Shown piece after piece: positions 35,776-47,771 of a DNA stretch of 64,000 bases; within the stretch, counting starts at the first letter, position 1; every line of letters starts with the position of its first letter. The DNA comes from Chamaecyparis obtusa. Its lineage: Eukaryota; Streptophyta; Pinopsida; Cupressales; Cupressaceae. Position numbers and translations under genes: made by a program. The stretch spans positions 2,831,501 to 2,895,500 of the forward strand of contig BSBK01001572.1 in the NCBI GenBank assembly GCA_027943335.1, read 5' to 3'. The notes under the pieces are model-generated. The model made no database searches. It saw nothing but the letters and a program-made list of their open reading frames with translations, and was not told where the DNA came from.

Positions 35776-36655
35776 TGATACAATGCAACTTGGAAAATCC
35801 CAAAATGGATAGTCTAAACCTACACTAGCAACAACAATATAGTAGAAACACAACATGATAATGCTCAAATAGAATTTCATTCAACATGCCTGGCTATAAG
35901 ACCTTCTGGGTTATGATCAAATATAAAAAATTACAATAGTAATTCTATAACCTTTCAGCTAGTCTAGCTCTGTGACACATCAGAAACTGGTAGAAACACT
36001 AAGGTGGATCTAAACTTGAGCTTGCAAGCCACCAAGCAATCTCCTTGTCTCCAAGTATGCAACCACTATATTTTCTATTACAAATATCAGACAAACAATC
36101 TGATCTGCAAGATCTTGCAAGATCTAATTACTATCCTTATCTAATCCCTCACTCACTCTCATTGCCTAAGAAACTACCCAAAACCTTCCTTAAATGCATT
36201 TCTTTAGCCACAAGTTAGTTGGAAGAAATAAATAACTCCTAAGCCCAAGTTGTCTCTTAAAACAACAATTATTAATTGCAATACAAGTTGGCTCTCAAAA
36301 TAGCCTTAGAAATAATTAATTCTACATGTCAGCCTCCAGATCCACATAGGAGAATACAACATAAGCTACACACATTAAATACATCAAGTCAGCCCACAAA
36401 ATCCACAAGAACTTCAATTGGTAATCCAAACTACAGAATGTAAGTAAAATAATTGAGCTAGCTAGGCATCACAGAGCACCACAAGCATCGCCAAGCACAG
36501 GTTCTACCGAGTACCAAAATTTTACCAAGTTTCCTTTAGTGACTAAGACCTTCAATGATCAAGCCCCTTGGTGAAAGCTATAATTGAGTAACATAGAAAC
36601 ACTCCAACACACCAACATAAAGGATTTCCAACTACCCTTGGATTCTCTTGCATCA
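35776..36655 (-). repeat. 3' LTR of element C
   Basis: 880 bp, plus-strand edges TGATACAATGC and TTGCATCA. It contains ACCGAG/ACCAAG words at 36440-36560, the complement of the motif cluster in the A LTR. Confidence 0.85.
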
Positions 36656-36681
36656 GACACCCCAAGTGCAAAAATATGTTC

Positions 36682-38415
36682 TCAATGGCTGGAAGAAAAT
36701 CTTTCAGGATTCAATACATAAACCCCAAACCAGTTCTTCACATACATGTCCTCCAAGTCTTCAACTTGCATACTCTTCCACTTCTTCCTTCTCTTCCTTT
36801 TCAAGTCTTTCCTTGACAATTCATAGGTCTTATCTCCACACTAAACTCCAATCCTTTCAGGATCCTCCAACTCAACTCAGTTCCCAAAGCTCAGGTTCCT
36901 CCTACCAAGTGTTGTATCTAGAAAAGGCATTAGGGAAAAATTCTTGCCATCCTTCTCAATAGTAAACACATTCTTGAAATAGACATGCATAGCCCTACAA
37001 TCATACTACCAAGGTATACCAAGAAATATGTGACAACTACTCATATCCACAACATCACACAACACTTGATCCTTATACTGGCCAATATTAAAATCAACAA
37101 GACATTACTCCCTTACTTCCAAAGCATGAACATCTTACAACCAAACAATCCTATAAGGATAAGGATGTCTCACTCTCTTCAAACCAAGTTTCTCAACCAT
37201 CTCCTCAGCTACAAGATCATTAGTACTACCACTATCCACAATCACATTACAAAGTTTACCTCCTGACTTTCACTGAGTTCTAAATAGCTTACTCCTCTGA
37301 CAAGGTTCTACCTTAGTACTGAGCAATGTTCTTTGAACCAACAAGTTTTCTAAATCTACCTCAGGCTCATTCAATATGTTCTCATTCACCACATAATTTT
37401 TACTATTACCAAGCTTCTTATTCAAATATTCAACTAAGCAATGTCCTTCTTCACCATAATTGTAACAAGTACCCTTAAAGGAAACCTTACCTATCCTCTT
37501 TCTTGGCTCAAGAGGTTTCGGTTCATCTTCAATAGTTAGTTTATCTTTCACCTAGTGATCCTTTTTCTCCTTCCCTTGGGAATTACCATGTTGTCTCCTC
37601 TTCAACTTATCTTCTTCCTTCAAAGAATACTGATAAGCATCCTCAACTAAATTAATCTTCAGCATACCAATCTCATCCTAAATATCAAATCTCAAGCCAT
37701 TCACATACCAAGCTACCATTTCCTTATCAAGTTCTTTGTGTCCAGACCGAATAGTCAACTTATAGAACTCCTCAATATAGTCTTCCATAGTCATCTCTTT
37801 CTGCTTCAAATTCTACAACTTCTTAAACAGCTCAAGTTCATAGTCAGTAGGTATGAACTTAGCTTTCAAATTTTCCACCATCAACCTCCACCAATTGATC
37901 TTCATTTCACCTTCATATTCTCTTTCTCTCTATAATTCTTTCCACCAAAGAGAAGCATGTCCTTTCAACTTAGTATATGTCAACCTCACTCTAAGGGGAT
38001 CTTTAATTCATTTAAGCTCAAAGAAGTCTTCTAACTCACTGATCCAATCAATCAAGTCCTTAGGTCTCAAAGTACCAGAGAAGTTTAAAAATTCCATTTG
38101 GTAAGTAGTACTTCACCGAGCTCTAGATCTCTACAACCAACTAGTTTTGTCTTCACTAGATATGTTCCTCTGATTGGTTCTATCATCTCCACTAGATCTA
38201 GAAGTTTTAAAGTCTTCAACAACTTCCTCATAGCCATCTTCAGTGCCAAGATTCTTTGGCATTCTAGCAATAGCCCTCATGATCTCAGTGATCATGTCAT
38301 TCTTTATCAATTCCATCTTAGATCTAACATCTGATCTGACCTTCTCATAAATATTTGATTCTATAGCTTCGAAGAGATCTACAATCACCCTAGGGTCCAA
38401 TCTTCTTAGAGGCAT
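36682..38415 (-). pseudogene. Decayed gag-protease reading frame of element C
   Basis: A single frame from MPLRRLDPRVIVDLFEAI at 38415 to the stop at 36682, with scattered stops but no frameshift seen. The gag domain has MEFLNFSGTLRPKDLIDWI, LKGHASLWWKEL, KFIPTDYELELF and AWYVNGLRFDI. The knuckle is CYNYGEEGHCLVEY (two Cys now Tyr). The protease has DSGSTNDLVAEEM. After the CDVVDMSSCHIFLG motif it has the same tail as A (YVKNWFGVYVLNPERFSS), ending 26 bases before the LTR. The shared ending in A and C shows that a gag-protease-only element was the copied form. At positions where A has stops C often still has Trp or Gln (WW in C for *W in A), which shows the direction of decay. Confidence 0.8.
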
Positions 38416-38517
38416 CCTTAAGATCTTCGTAAACCCAAGGAAACAAATCACCAATGCAAGGTCATGTTGCAAACAACCTCAACTCGATGATCTTTCCACA
38501 CACTCAAGAAATTCAAG

Positions 38518-38529
38518 CTCTGATACCAC
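38518..38529 (-). other. Primer binding site of C (initiator-Met tRNA type)
   Basis: Plus strand GCTCTGATACCA, one base from the LTR. Confidence 0.82.
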
Positions 38530-38530
38530 C

Positions 38531-39127
38531 TGATGCAGTGCAACTTGGAAAATCCAAAAATGGATAGCCCAAACCTACACTAGCAACAAAAATATAGCGG
38601 AAACACAACTAGATAATTCTCAAATAGAATTTCATCCAACATGCCCAGTTGTAAGGCCTTCTAGGTTATGGCCAAATACAAATATTTACAATAGTAATTA
38701 TGTAGCCTTTCAACTAGTTGAGCTCTGTGACACATCAGCAACTAGTAGAAACACTAAGGAAAATCTAAACTTGAGCTCACAAGCCACCAAGAAATCTCCT
38801 TGTCTCCAAGTATGCAACCACTAGCTCTGTTATTAGAAATATTAGACAAACAATCTGATCTACAAGATCTCACAAGATGCAATTACTATCCTTCTCCAAT
38901 CCCTCACTCACTCTCATTGCCTAAGAAACTACCCCAAACCTTCCTTAAATACATTTCTTCAGCCACAATTCTACTATAAAAAATAAATAACTCCTAAGCC
39001 CATGTCAGCTCCTAAAATAAACAATTATTAAATGCAATATAAGTCAGCTCTCAAAATAGCCTTACAAATAATTAATTCTCCATGTTAGCCTCTAGATTCA
39101 CATAGGAAAATACATCATAAGCTACCC
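38531..39127 (-). repeat. 5' LTR of C, left piece
   Basis: TGATGCAGTGCAAC onward, homologous to 35776-36320; it ends in TACCC (39123-39127), the duplication of D. Confidence 0.85.
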
Positions 39128-39803
39128 TGACACAAGGGAGGATGGAGAGAGGTTCCAAAGCCACACCCTAACAAGATCCACCTTACAGAGATCACACACG
39201 GAAGCAATAACACAACAAGTGAGAGAGAGAATGTAGAAATCTTTCATATATTATCTTCAATTGATTCATACATGTTGGGTTGTAAGGCCTTCCTAGTTTA
39301 GGCTAGATATTACAATCAAGTACATAAGTCCTCCAACATGTGAGGATCTTCCAACAATCTCTAATTTTCTATCTTCTATCTTCTATCTCAAAAACTAACT
39401 CCTAAACTCTAACCAAACAAATACATTTATACAAGAGGCTACCAAGTCAAGTCGGCCTTTAGATCCACCATCAACTAAAGGAATGACCAAATCTAGGTCC
39501 ACATGCTTCCCAATGATAGATACTGACATTAAATCCATGACCCAAATTAAATGCACAAGTCAACCTCAATAGAAATCCAAAATAAACAACTCGATAAGAA
39601 AGGAAACTGAGCGCCAAACAAGCATCACCGAGCACCAATGAAATTCACTGGGAACCAAAGAGATAACCAACCAACACTAGTAAGAAAAGGAACTAAGAAA
39701 CATCAAACCAACTCAGTTAAAGAAGGAATCGAGCAACACAGAAAACTTCAAACATCTTTTTGGTGACACAGGATTGCCAAGGACCTGAGATGCTCCTGCA
39801 TTA
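39128..39803 (-). repeat. 3' LTR of element D
   Basis: Plus-strand edges TGACACAAGG and CTCCTGCATTA (ends degenerated from TGATGCAAGG and TGCATCA). Confidence 0.88.
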
Positions 39804-39809
39804 GACACC

Positions 39810-41399
39810 TAGGGTTATTTGAAATGATTCTCTAAATCATGAAATAGGTACAATCTAAGCTACATCCAACTTGGATTGTGAAGTACATGCACTATCTTCA
39901 ATTGGTCTATTCTTCCACTTTACCAGATGTTCCATATACTATTTTCCTCTTGTACATTTGCCAATTCTTTGTTCCAAAATATTTTCAACTTCTTCCATCT
40001 ATTTCTTAGGATAGTCCATCGGTACTATCATGTCTTCATCAGGTTCATGATACTTATACAAATCAGCAATATTGAATATAGGTGATATATCCATGTCATC
40101 AGGTAACTCAATCTCATATGCATTTCCACTATCAAATTTCCTCAAAATCTTACAAGGTCCAAACTTCTTCATTTTCAGCTTCCCATATGTTCCAACAAGA
40201 AATTGACCTTTCTTCAAATGAGCCATTACTTCATCACCGACTACAAAAGTCTTATGTCTTCTTGATCTATCATCTCTATCTTTGTATTTCTGATTACTTA
40301 CTTCCAACTTATGTTTCACATCTTCATTTAATGTCTTTATGTACTTGGCAAAATTCACTCCTTCAGGACTTCTCTTTCTTTCATCAGCAATATCCCTCAA
40401 ATCAGATATACCTCTTGGCTATATGTCATTTACAATCTCAAAAGGTGTTTTTCTAGTACTCATATTCATTGAATTATTGTATGTGAACTCTACTTGTGCC
40501 AACACAGAATCCAAATTACTTGGTGCGTCTCCAACTAAACATCTCAAAAGATTTCCCAAACTTCTATTCACAACTTCTGTCTATCCATCGATTTGTGGGT
40601 GAAATGTAGAACTATATTTCAACTTGGTGCCAAAATTTCTCCAAAGGGTCTTCCAAAAGTATCCAACAAATTTACTGTCTCAGTCAGAGATAATACTCCT
40701 TGGTAATCAATGCAATCTGACAATTTCCTTAAAGAAAAGATCTACTATATGTACTGCATATGATGTCTCTCTATAAGGTATAAAATGTGCCATTTTAAAA
40801 AATCTATCCAAAACAAAAAATACATAATCATTACCTCTTACTATCATCGGTAAGCCAAGAATAAAATCCATACTGATGTTAATCCAAGGTTTCTCAAGAA
40901 CAAAAATCATTGTATACAATCTAGTATTCTGACTTACTCCTTTTGCAACTTGACAAATTCCACAACTTTTCACAAATTTCTAAACATCTTTATACAACTG
41001 TGGCCAAAAGTATTTCTCCTTAAGAAAATTCAATGTGTTATCAACTCCAAAATGTCCAGCCAAACCACTACTATGTTTCTCCTTTATCAAATTAGTTCTC
41101 ATTGCTCCTCTTGTTATACAAAATTGAATACCCTTGAACAACATACCTCCTTGCATAAAATATTCATCCCATTTAGTACTCAATTGATCTGGAATAGGTG
41201 CTCTACACTTTCTCCTTGGCTCATAAAAATTAGGATCAAATTCATAAGAATCTCTCATGTCATCAAAGCCAAGAACTTCAATTTTCATCTTTGTCATCAA
41301 AGATCTCCTTCTACTCAATGCATCAACAACTTGGTTAGTGACTCCACTCTTATGCTTCATCACAAGTGTATAGCTCTGAAAATACTCAACCCATTTCAT
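39810..41399 (-). pseudogene. Pol of D, second part: integrase and chromodomain
   Basis: It is in one frame with the RT part. Order: end of RNase H (KWVEYFQSYTLVMKHKSG, VVDALSRRRSLM), zinc-binding domain (SSGLAGHFGVDNTL, then SCGICQVAKG), and catalytic core with MDFILGLP (first Asp), SIISD*DSKF (second Asp) and TEVVNRSLGN (Glu). The C-terminal domain follows, with [27 protein letters not shown] and [18 protein letters not shown]. After a TAG at about 39997, a chromodomain-like segment follows (VENILEQRIGKCTRGK, YMEHLVKWKNRPIEDS), ending just before the LTR. Chromodomains steer such elements to particular chromatin. Stops are nearly all TAG at positions of Trp, Gln or Arg. Confidence 0.85.
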
Positions 41400-43200
41400 A
41401 TGTCTCTAATTCAACTTATCATGACTACCCAAATATTATAAAGTCTTATGATCAGTATACAACACAAACTCACTCGGTATCAAATAATGTCTCCATTTCT
41501 TTAGTGCCTAAACACTAGCATAGAATTCTTGATCATACACAAAATATTTCCTTTTTACATCATTCAAATTTTCACTAAAGAAAGCAATAGGTTTACCTTC
41601 TTGACTCAATATAGCTACAATTGCACTTCCACTTGCATGAAATTCCACTTGAAATACCTTATTGAAATCAAGCAATGCCAAAATAAGAAATACAAAAACC
41701 TTCTACTTCAAAGTCTCAAAACTTTTATCAACTCCATGTGTCCACTTGAATTCTCTTTTATCTCCTCTCATGGTCTCAGCCATAGCATTACATATTGAAC
41801 TAAAATTCCTAATAAATTTTTGGTAAAAAATTGCCAAACCATGAAATTATCTTACCTCACTAGCATTCTGAGGTGTAGGCCAATTCAAAATAGCTTCAAC
41901 CTTTTCAAGATCCATTTTCAAACCATCAGCTGAAATCACAAATCCCAAATACACAATCTCCTCTTTCATGAATGAACACTTTTTTAGATTTATCAACAAC
42001 TTTTCTTCTTTCAATCTCTGCAATACTTTATTAACATGCAATAAATGTTCTTCTCTAGTCTTACTAAATATCAGAATATCATCAAGATATATAATCATAA
42101 ATTTACCCAAGAATTTCTTCAAAACTTCATTCATTAATCTCATAAAAGTAATCAGCCCATTAGTTAAACCAAAAGGAATAACCAACCACTCATACAAACC
42201 TTCTTTTGTCTTGAAAGAAGTCTTCCATTCATCACCTTCTCTAATTTTGATCTGATGATATGCACTTTTCAAATCAATTTTGGTAAAATACTTTTCTCCA
42301 CTCAAACTATCCATTATGTCATCCATTCTCAATATAGGAAACCTATATTTCACTATTATCTTGTTAATTTCTCTAGAATCAGTACACATTCACCATTCTC
42401 CATTCTTCTTAGGTACCAATATAGGAGGTACTACACAAGGACTCAAACTTTATCTAATCAAACCTTTCTGCAACAATTCTTGAATCTGTCAGTTCAATTC
42501 CTAATTCTCAGTAGGTGTCAACTGATGTGGTGCCTTATTTGGTAAACTAGCTCTAGGGATAAGATCCATGCAATGATCAATGCTTCTCTACGGTGGAAAA
42601 CCATCAGGTGCATTATAAAAAATGATTTCATTATACTCGGTGAGTAAATTATCAATCTCCTCGGGGACACTATCCTTTGTTTTCTTACTCAGTTTGTTAG
42701 GAATCATAGCAAAAAATACATCATTCTTCTTCAAATCCTTAACAAACTTTCTTCCTTCCATTAAGAAAACTTTCACAGATGTGAAAACATTACTAACAGG
42801 TTCTTCAACCAAAGGTAACAAGATTTTTCTTCTCCCATCAGCCCAAATAGTATATTTATGCAATCTTCCATCATATATATCATGTCTATCATATTGCCAA
42901 GGTCTACCCAACAAAATATGACAACAATCCATAGGCATGATATCACATAACACCTTATCATAGTACTTTCCAATTTTCAAATTCACATAACTTTTTTCAC
43001 TTACCAAGAGTGTATGCTCATCTTTGATCCATGAAATCTGATAGGGCTTTGGATTTTCCAACATTTTCAACAACTTTGTGACATTTCCTCAGATGCTAGA
43101 TTCTCCAAGCTACCACTGTCAATGATTACCTTCCAAACTTCATCAAAAACTCTACATCTAGTCTTGAACAAACTTTTCCTTACCGAATCTTCCTTATTAA
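41400..43200 (-). pseudogene. Pol of D, first part: protease, reverse transcriptase, RNase H
   Basis: Protease: IIDSGSLENLASEE near 43110, with a small frame break, then the conserved follow-up CDIMPMDCCHILLGRPWQYD. RT (about 42590-41850): [44 protein letters not shown], the catalytic YLDD near 42085, and [14 protein letters not shown]. RNase H (about 41740-41400): VEFHASGSAIVAILSQ, where the first catalytic Asp is now His, then KPIAFFSENLND and LYTDHKTL. The RT run 42389-41847 is open for 180 codons; elsewhere single stops interrupt it. There is no additional RNase H, in contrast to B. Confidence 0.85.
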
Positions 43201-43299
43201 TTTTACTTTAAAGTGCTCTCCTTACCATCAAGTTATTTTCCTTCTTAGGCTCATTCGGTGACTCCTCTTGCACTAAAGCATTTCTACTATTACCGACCT

Positions 43300-44246
43300 T
43301 CTTACTTGCATGTGTACACTCAAATTATCTATGTCCTTCTCCACAATTATAACAAATTCCTTGGAAACCACCTCTATTATAACCACCTCAGTAGTTACTG
43401 CCTCTACCTCTAGATGAACTTTCACCTTTCCACTTGGTCTTGCCTTTATCCAGAGTTGTCTTTTCAAGTTTAGATCTACTATTTTCACCATAAGATCTAC
43501 CTCTTCCTTTAGGGAATCTACCACCTCTACCTCTTTGTTTTTGTTCATGTCTCTTGTTCAATTTCTCCTCAACTTTCAATGCAAATTGATAAGCCTCTTC
43601 AATGTTCTCCAATTTGACCAAACTGATTTCTTCTTGGATGGAAACTCTCAAACCATTTAGGTATCTAGCAATTCTTTCCACATCATCTTCATCATGTCTA
43701 GATATGATATCTAGTCTATAGAATTCCTCAGTATATTCCTTTACCAAGTTATCTTTCTGCTTCAAACTTTGTATTCGCCTAACTAGGTTAATTTGATAAT
43801 CACAAGGTAAGAACTTCCCTTTCAATTTATTTGCATTTGATTCCATACCTTGATTTTGTCTTTGCCTTTCCTCTTTCTGTCTAGCTGCAAATGTTCTCAC
43901 CACAAGGATGCATGACTCTTCAACTTTGTGTTGCAATTTTCACCTTCTTTTCCTCGGGTACATTTTTATATTCAAAATACTTTTCCATCTCAGTGATCCA
44001 ATCCATCAATTCATCAAAATTCAATTTTCCACTATACTCAAGAGGATTAAAGTGTGGTGTAGACTTTAGATTTGTCAAAGATTTCAATAATATTTCCTCA
44101 CCTTGATCCATCACTGGTGTAGGTTCTACATCACCTTGTTCTTCTTCAATTTCATCATCACTAACATCTCCAAGATGTCTTCCTCTTCTCTGGGTTATTA
44201 CAACAACTTCTAATCTAGGAGCAAGTTGTCTCAACATGTCTGCCAA
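43300..44246 (-). pseudogene. Gag of element D
   Basis: Two overlapping frames: MADMLRQLAPRLEVVV to KVKIATQS (44246-43920), then, after a frameshift near 43925, RTFAARQKEERQRQNQG to GESSSRGRGSNY (to 43388). An acidic segment (DVSDDEIEEEQGDVEP) precedes the gag domain (MDWITEMEKYFEYKNVPEEK, KEYTEEFYRLDIISRHDE, IARYLNGLRVSIQEEI). An Arg/Gly-rich basic stretch (KQRGRGGRFPKGRGRSYG) and a CYNCGE-GHR-stop-FEC knuckle follow near 43330. Motifs match the gag of A and C in order. Confidence 0.82.
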
Positions 44247-44401
44247 TCCTGGATCTACATCTCACCTCCCATGAACCATCTTGAAACCCTTTATAATTGC
44301 AGTCCAAATCACAATTTTCTACCCCATAATAATTCAACTAGGATTTCACAAGAAGGAACCCTCAAATCTATATTCACAAACCTAGAACTAGATCTCACCA
44401 T

Positions 44402-44413
44402 GCTCTGATACCA
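44402..44413 (-). other. Primer binding site of D (initiator-Met tRNA type)
   Basis: Plus strand GCTCTGATACCA, two bases from the LTR. Confidence 0.82.
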
Positions 44414-44415
44414 CT

Positions 44416-45082
44416 TAATGCAAGGGAGGATGAGGAGAGGGGCCAAAGGCACACCCTAACCAAATCCACCTTGTAGAGATCAAACACAAAAGAAACAACA
44501 TAACAAGTGAGAGAGAATATAGAAATATTTCATATATTATCTTCAATTGATTCATACATGTCATGCTATAAGGGCTTCCTGATTTAGGCCAGATATTATA
44601 ATCAAGTACAGAAGTCCTCCAACATGCGAGGATCTGCCAACAATCTCTAATTTTCTATATTCTATCCCAAAATATGACTCCTAAGCTCTAACCAAACAAC
44701 TACATTTATACAAGAGGCTACCAAATCAAGTCAGCCTTCAGATCCACCATCAACGAAAGGAATAGCCAGATCTAGGTCCACATGCTTCCCAATGATAGAT
44801 ACCAACATTAAATTCATGACCCAAATTAAATGCACAAGTCGGCCTCAATAGAAATCCAAAATAAACAATTCAGTAAGCAAGGAAACCGAGTGCTAGACAA
44901 GCATCATTGAGTGCTAGGGAAATTCACCAGGCACCAAAGAGATAACTAAATAACACCGGTAAGAAAAGGAACCGAGAAACACCAAACCAACTTAGTTAAA
45001 GAAGGATTTGAGCAACATAGAAAACTTCAAACATCTTTTTGGTGACATAGGATTGCCAAAGACCTGAGATGCTCCTGCATCA
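44416..45082 (-). repeat. 5' LTR of element D
   Basis: Plus-strand edges TAATGCAAGGG and CTCCTGCATCA, followed by TACCC. It pairs with 39128-39803. Confidence 0.88.
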
Positions 45083-45087
45083 TACCC

Positions 45088-45388
45088 ACATTAAATACAT
45101 CAAGTCAGCCCACCAAATCCCCAAGAACTCTACTTGGTAAGCCAAACTACCAAGTGTCAGTAAAACAAACAATCCAGCTAGGCATCACTTAGAAAACACG
45201 TCAACCGAGCACCACAAGCATCATCAAACATAGGTTCTGTCGAGTACTAGAAGTTTACCGAGTTCCCTTCAGCGACTGAGCCCTTTAATGACCAAGCCCC
45301 TCGGTCAAAGCTGAAACCAAGTAACATAGAAACACTCCAACACATAAACATATAGGATTTCCAACTACCCTTGGATGCACCTGCATCA
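45088..45388 (-). repeat. 5' LTR of C, right piece
   Basis: Resumes the C LTR (ACATTAAATACATCAAGTCAG) and ends CACCTGCATCA. Confidence 0.85.
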
Positions 45389-45590
45389 ATTAGCCTGTAG
45401 AATATCAAGTCACATTGTATTCACCAAGTGCTCAGAGTAGTGGCCTACCAACATCAAGTCTCATGATGTCCACCAAGTACTCAAAAGTTTATAAATATAT
45501 CATCTCGTGATATTGAGAGCATCAATTGCTTAGAGTAATAGCCTACCAACATCAAGTCTCATGATGTCCACTAAGTACTCAACAAATATT
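45389..45590. repeat. 132-bp dimeric tandem repeat, right part
   Basis: Subunits start at 45404, 45453 and 45551; the array then breaks down. It continues the left part at 35441-35775. Confidence 0.8.
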
Positions 45591-45625
45591 TGTAGGTAAT
45601 GTGCACTTACCATAGGAATATTCCT

Positions 45626-45870
45626 ATCATCTATCATGATCTATTTCATCCATCATAATATGTCTAGATCACAATAGAAGATCATGGCCAATTTAAGGAA
45701 CTTAATCCACCATGCAAGATATCATCTATCATGATCTGTTTTAGCCATCATAATAGGTATATCATGATATAATACCAATGTCTATTTAAGGAACTCAATC
45801 CACCATGAAAGGTATCATCTATCATGACCTATTTCAGCCATCATAAGATGTCTATCATGATATAAGATCA
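45626..45870. repeat. Second tandem repeat, about 94-bp period
   Basis: Units begin ATCATCTATCATGA at 45626, 45721 and 45814. Each has TTTAAGGAACTCAATCCACC-like and CCATCATAA landmarks. About 2.5 copies. Confidence 0.75.
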
Positions 45871-47080
45871 AGTTATTGTAAGATCATAACCTTTCAATAA
45901 CTTTAAAAAATACAAATGATAATCATTTGGAAGTTGTCACTTCCTCATGATTTACATAGGGCCCAAAATACATTCATGATTCCTAGTCCTCTAACTATTA
46001 TAGTTTCTTGATCGCTGGAGAATCCATCTTAGTATGGACTACTCACTCTGAATCAATACAACCAAGATTATCAAAATTTGATTTAACCATATGGTCTTGA
46101 CTTTTTTTGAAATGTCAAACTCCCTCTGTATCTGGTCTCAATCATCAATTCATTTTCAAGCATTAATTGTTTTCTCCCTTGAATGCAATTTTCTTGTGCT
46201 TCCATCCTAATGGTATGTCATAGAGAGATTACAAATAGCTCACTAAACTATCTTGACCAAAAATACCAATGATAGAAGCATACAAGATTTTACTAACCAA
46301 TAGTATAGCATGAATTACAAACATAAAAATTATGTGCATTAATAAAATATGGAATACTTATCTTTTATAAATTTCAAGGATTTCATTATGTAAGGTGAGC
46401 TCATATAGAAAATATCATGCAAATTCACAAAATGATGTCACCATTCTTGAATATTATTATAATTCTTCACATGACCTATCTTGAATATCTAAAGGTTATA
46501 TACACTATTACAACCTTCAATATGATTGGATCTCCCTTCAAGTGGTTAGGCTTTTAAAGAAGGAACCTTTCTCTTTTATAGATTTTTACATAGACCCGTA
46601 CATAGTCATTCATAACTTTTGAACCTGACATTTTCTCTCCAATTTCTCCAGTGAGATTATTCTAAATTTGTTTCTCACCAACATATCCAAATTTTAGAAA
46701 AATCAATAGTACATTTGTGAGATATGGTCCTTGCACTAAGACTGTATTTTTTGAGATAGTCACACATTCACCATCAACAAACTACTCTCTTCCATTTGCA
46801 ACTTGGCATGGGGATGACAATGAGAGACTAGAAAGAAGCTAATTCTTCACTAGTGGAAAACCATTCAAGAGATATTATTACTAGGTTCTCCATAAAAAGG
46901 GGGAGGGGTTGTTGGAGCCCACTTTATGAGAATCTCACCACAACGACAAATGTGCTAGAAATTTTGCACATCATTAGCTAAAGGTTGGAGAAAATTAAGA
47001 GTATATTATTGTGGCGAGTTCTTATAATTTGGAATATTTCTTTTATATGTATGATTTCCACTATAGGATCCTTTGAATCT
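45871..47080. other. Unassigned AT-rich sequence
   Basis: No gene recognised; probably internal sequence of the old element whose LTR lies at 34798-35351. Confidence 0.35.
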
Positions 47081-47460
47081 ATACTCTTGGTATAGAGGCC
47101 AATTGAGCATGTCACAAGCACTATTGTAAACTCATCATTATGAAATCAAGTCCTTCTGATGATATGTATTTTTATTAGTTGGAATATTATTGTTATTTTA
47201 AAATGTACTTGGGATTTGTTTGGGATACTTGATCTTGGTTATAAGACCAATTGAGGGTACCTTGTGCATGATTTTTTTTCTTTGCAAGTGGCTTTGAAAT
47301 ATTGTGAATTGGTGTATTTGATATATTGGATTATATTATTGTATTGCATGATTTGTATGAGATCCAACATCTTGGTCTATTGACCATTGGAGTAATGATA
47401 ATTTTATTGTATGACTATTTTAGGATTCACCTTCTTGGTGTGTAACCAATTGAGTTAACC
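47081..47460. repeat. Four diverged units with a CTTGGT...ACCAATTGAG core
   Basis: Cores lie at about 47087, 47233, 47371 and 47433. Each is a small inverted repeat: TTGG, a variable centre of 6 to 9 bases, CCAA or CCAT, then TTGAG or TGGAG. Spacing is about 146, 138 and 62 bases. Confidence 0.55.
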
Positions 47461-47771
47461 ATGGAATTTTGTTGGAATATGAATTTTTGGTCACTTATTT
47501 AATTATAATGTTTCCTTGGTTTTTTCATTGTATCTCCTTCATGTTAAAGTTTGATCCTTAGAATTATATTATTTTAGTAGGTTATGAGAGTGGCTCGTAA
47601 TGTGTCCCAGACCCATAAGTGGCCCAATTAGAAATCAAGTTCAATAGGTTTCTTAATAAATAAATAAAAATGAAATCATGAGTTAAACATTAATTAAGTG
47701 AAGTTCGAAAGAACAACATGAGTTCTATCATGATGCTATGTTGACTTGAGATGGAAATTCTTATATGTATC

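Larger units (their letters stand above)
39128..45082 (-). mobile_element. Element D: chromovirus (Ty3) with complete, decayed gag-pol
   Basis: 5,955 bp with the perfect duplication TACCC (39123-39127 and 45083-45087), nested in the 5' LTR of C. LTRs are about 670 bp with roughly 13% differences in the stretch compared. The order on the minus strand is primer site, gag, protease, RT, RNase H, integrase, chromodomain. It is the best candidate for the kind of element that moved A and C, as it shares LTR termini and gag/protease type with them. Confidence 0.9.
35776..45388 (-). mobile_element. Element C: minus-strand relative of A, interrupted by D
   Basis: The layout is the same as A: LTR, iMet-type primer site, one gag-protease frame, LTR, and no pol. 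The duplication is ATTGG (35771-35775) and ATTAG (45389-45393), one mismatch, inside the 132-bp tandem repeat. Without D it is about 3.65 kb. Its right (5') LTR is split by D. Confidence 0.85.

Noticed and set aside
35441..45590. CRISPR-like array from regularly spaced repeats
   Set aside because: Subunits are degenerate, contiguous and of two alternating lengths, with no unique spacers; the context is a plant genome.
46080..46160. A second copia polypurine tract and LTR start (AACTCCCTCTG)
   Set aside because: The adjoining sequence lacks TG...CA ends and no partner LTR is seen.
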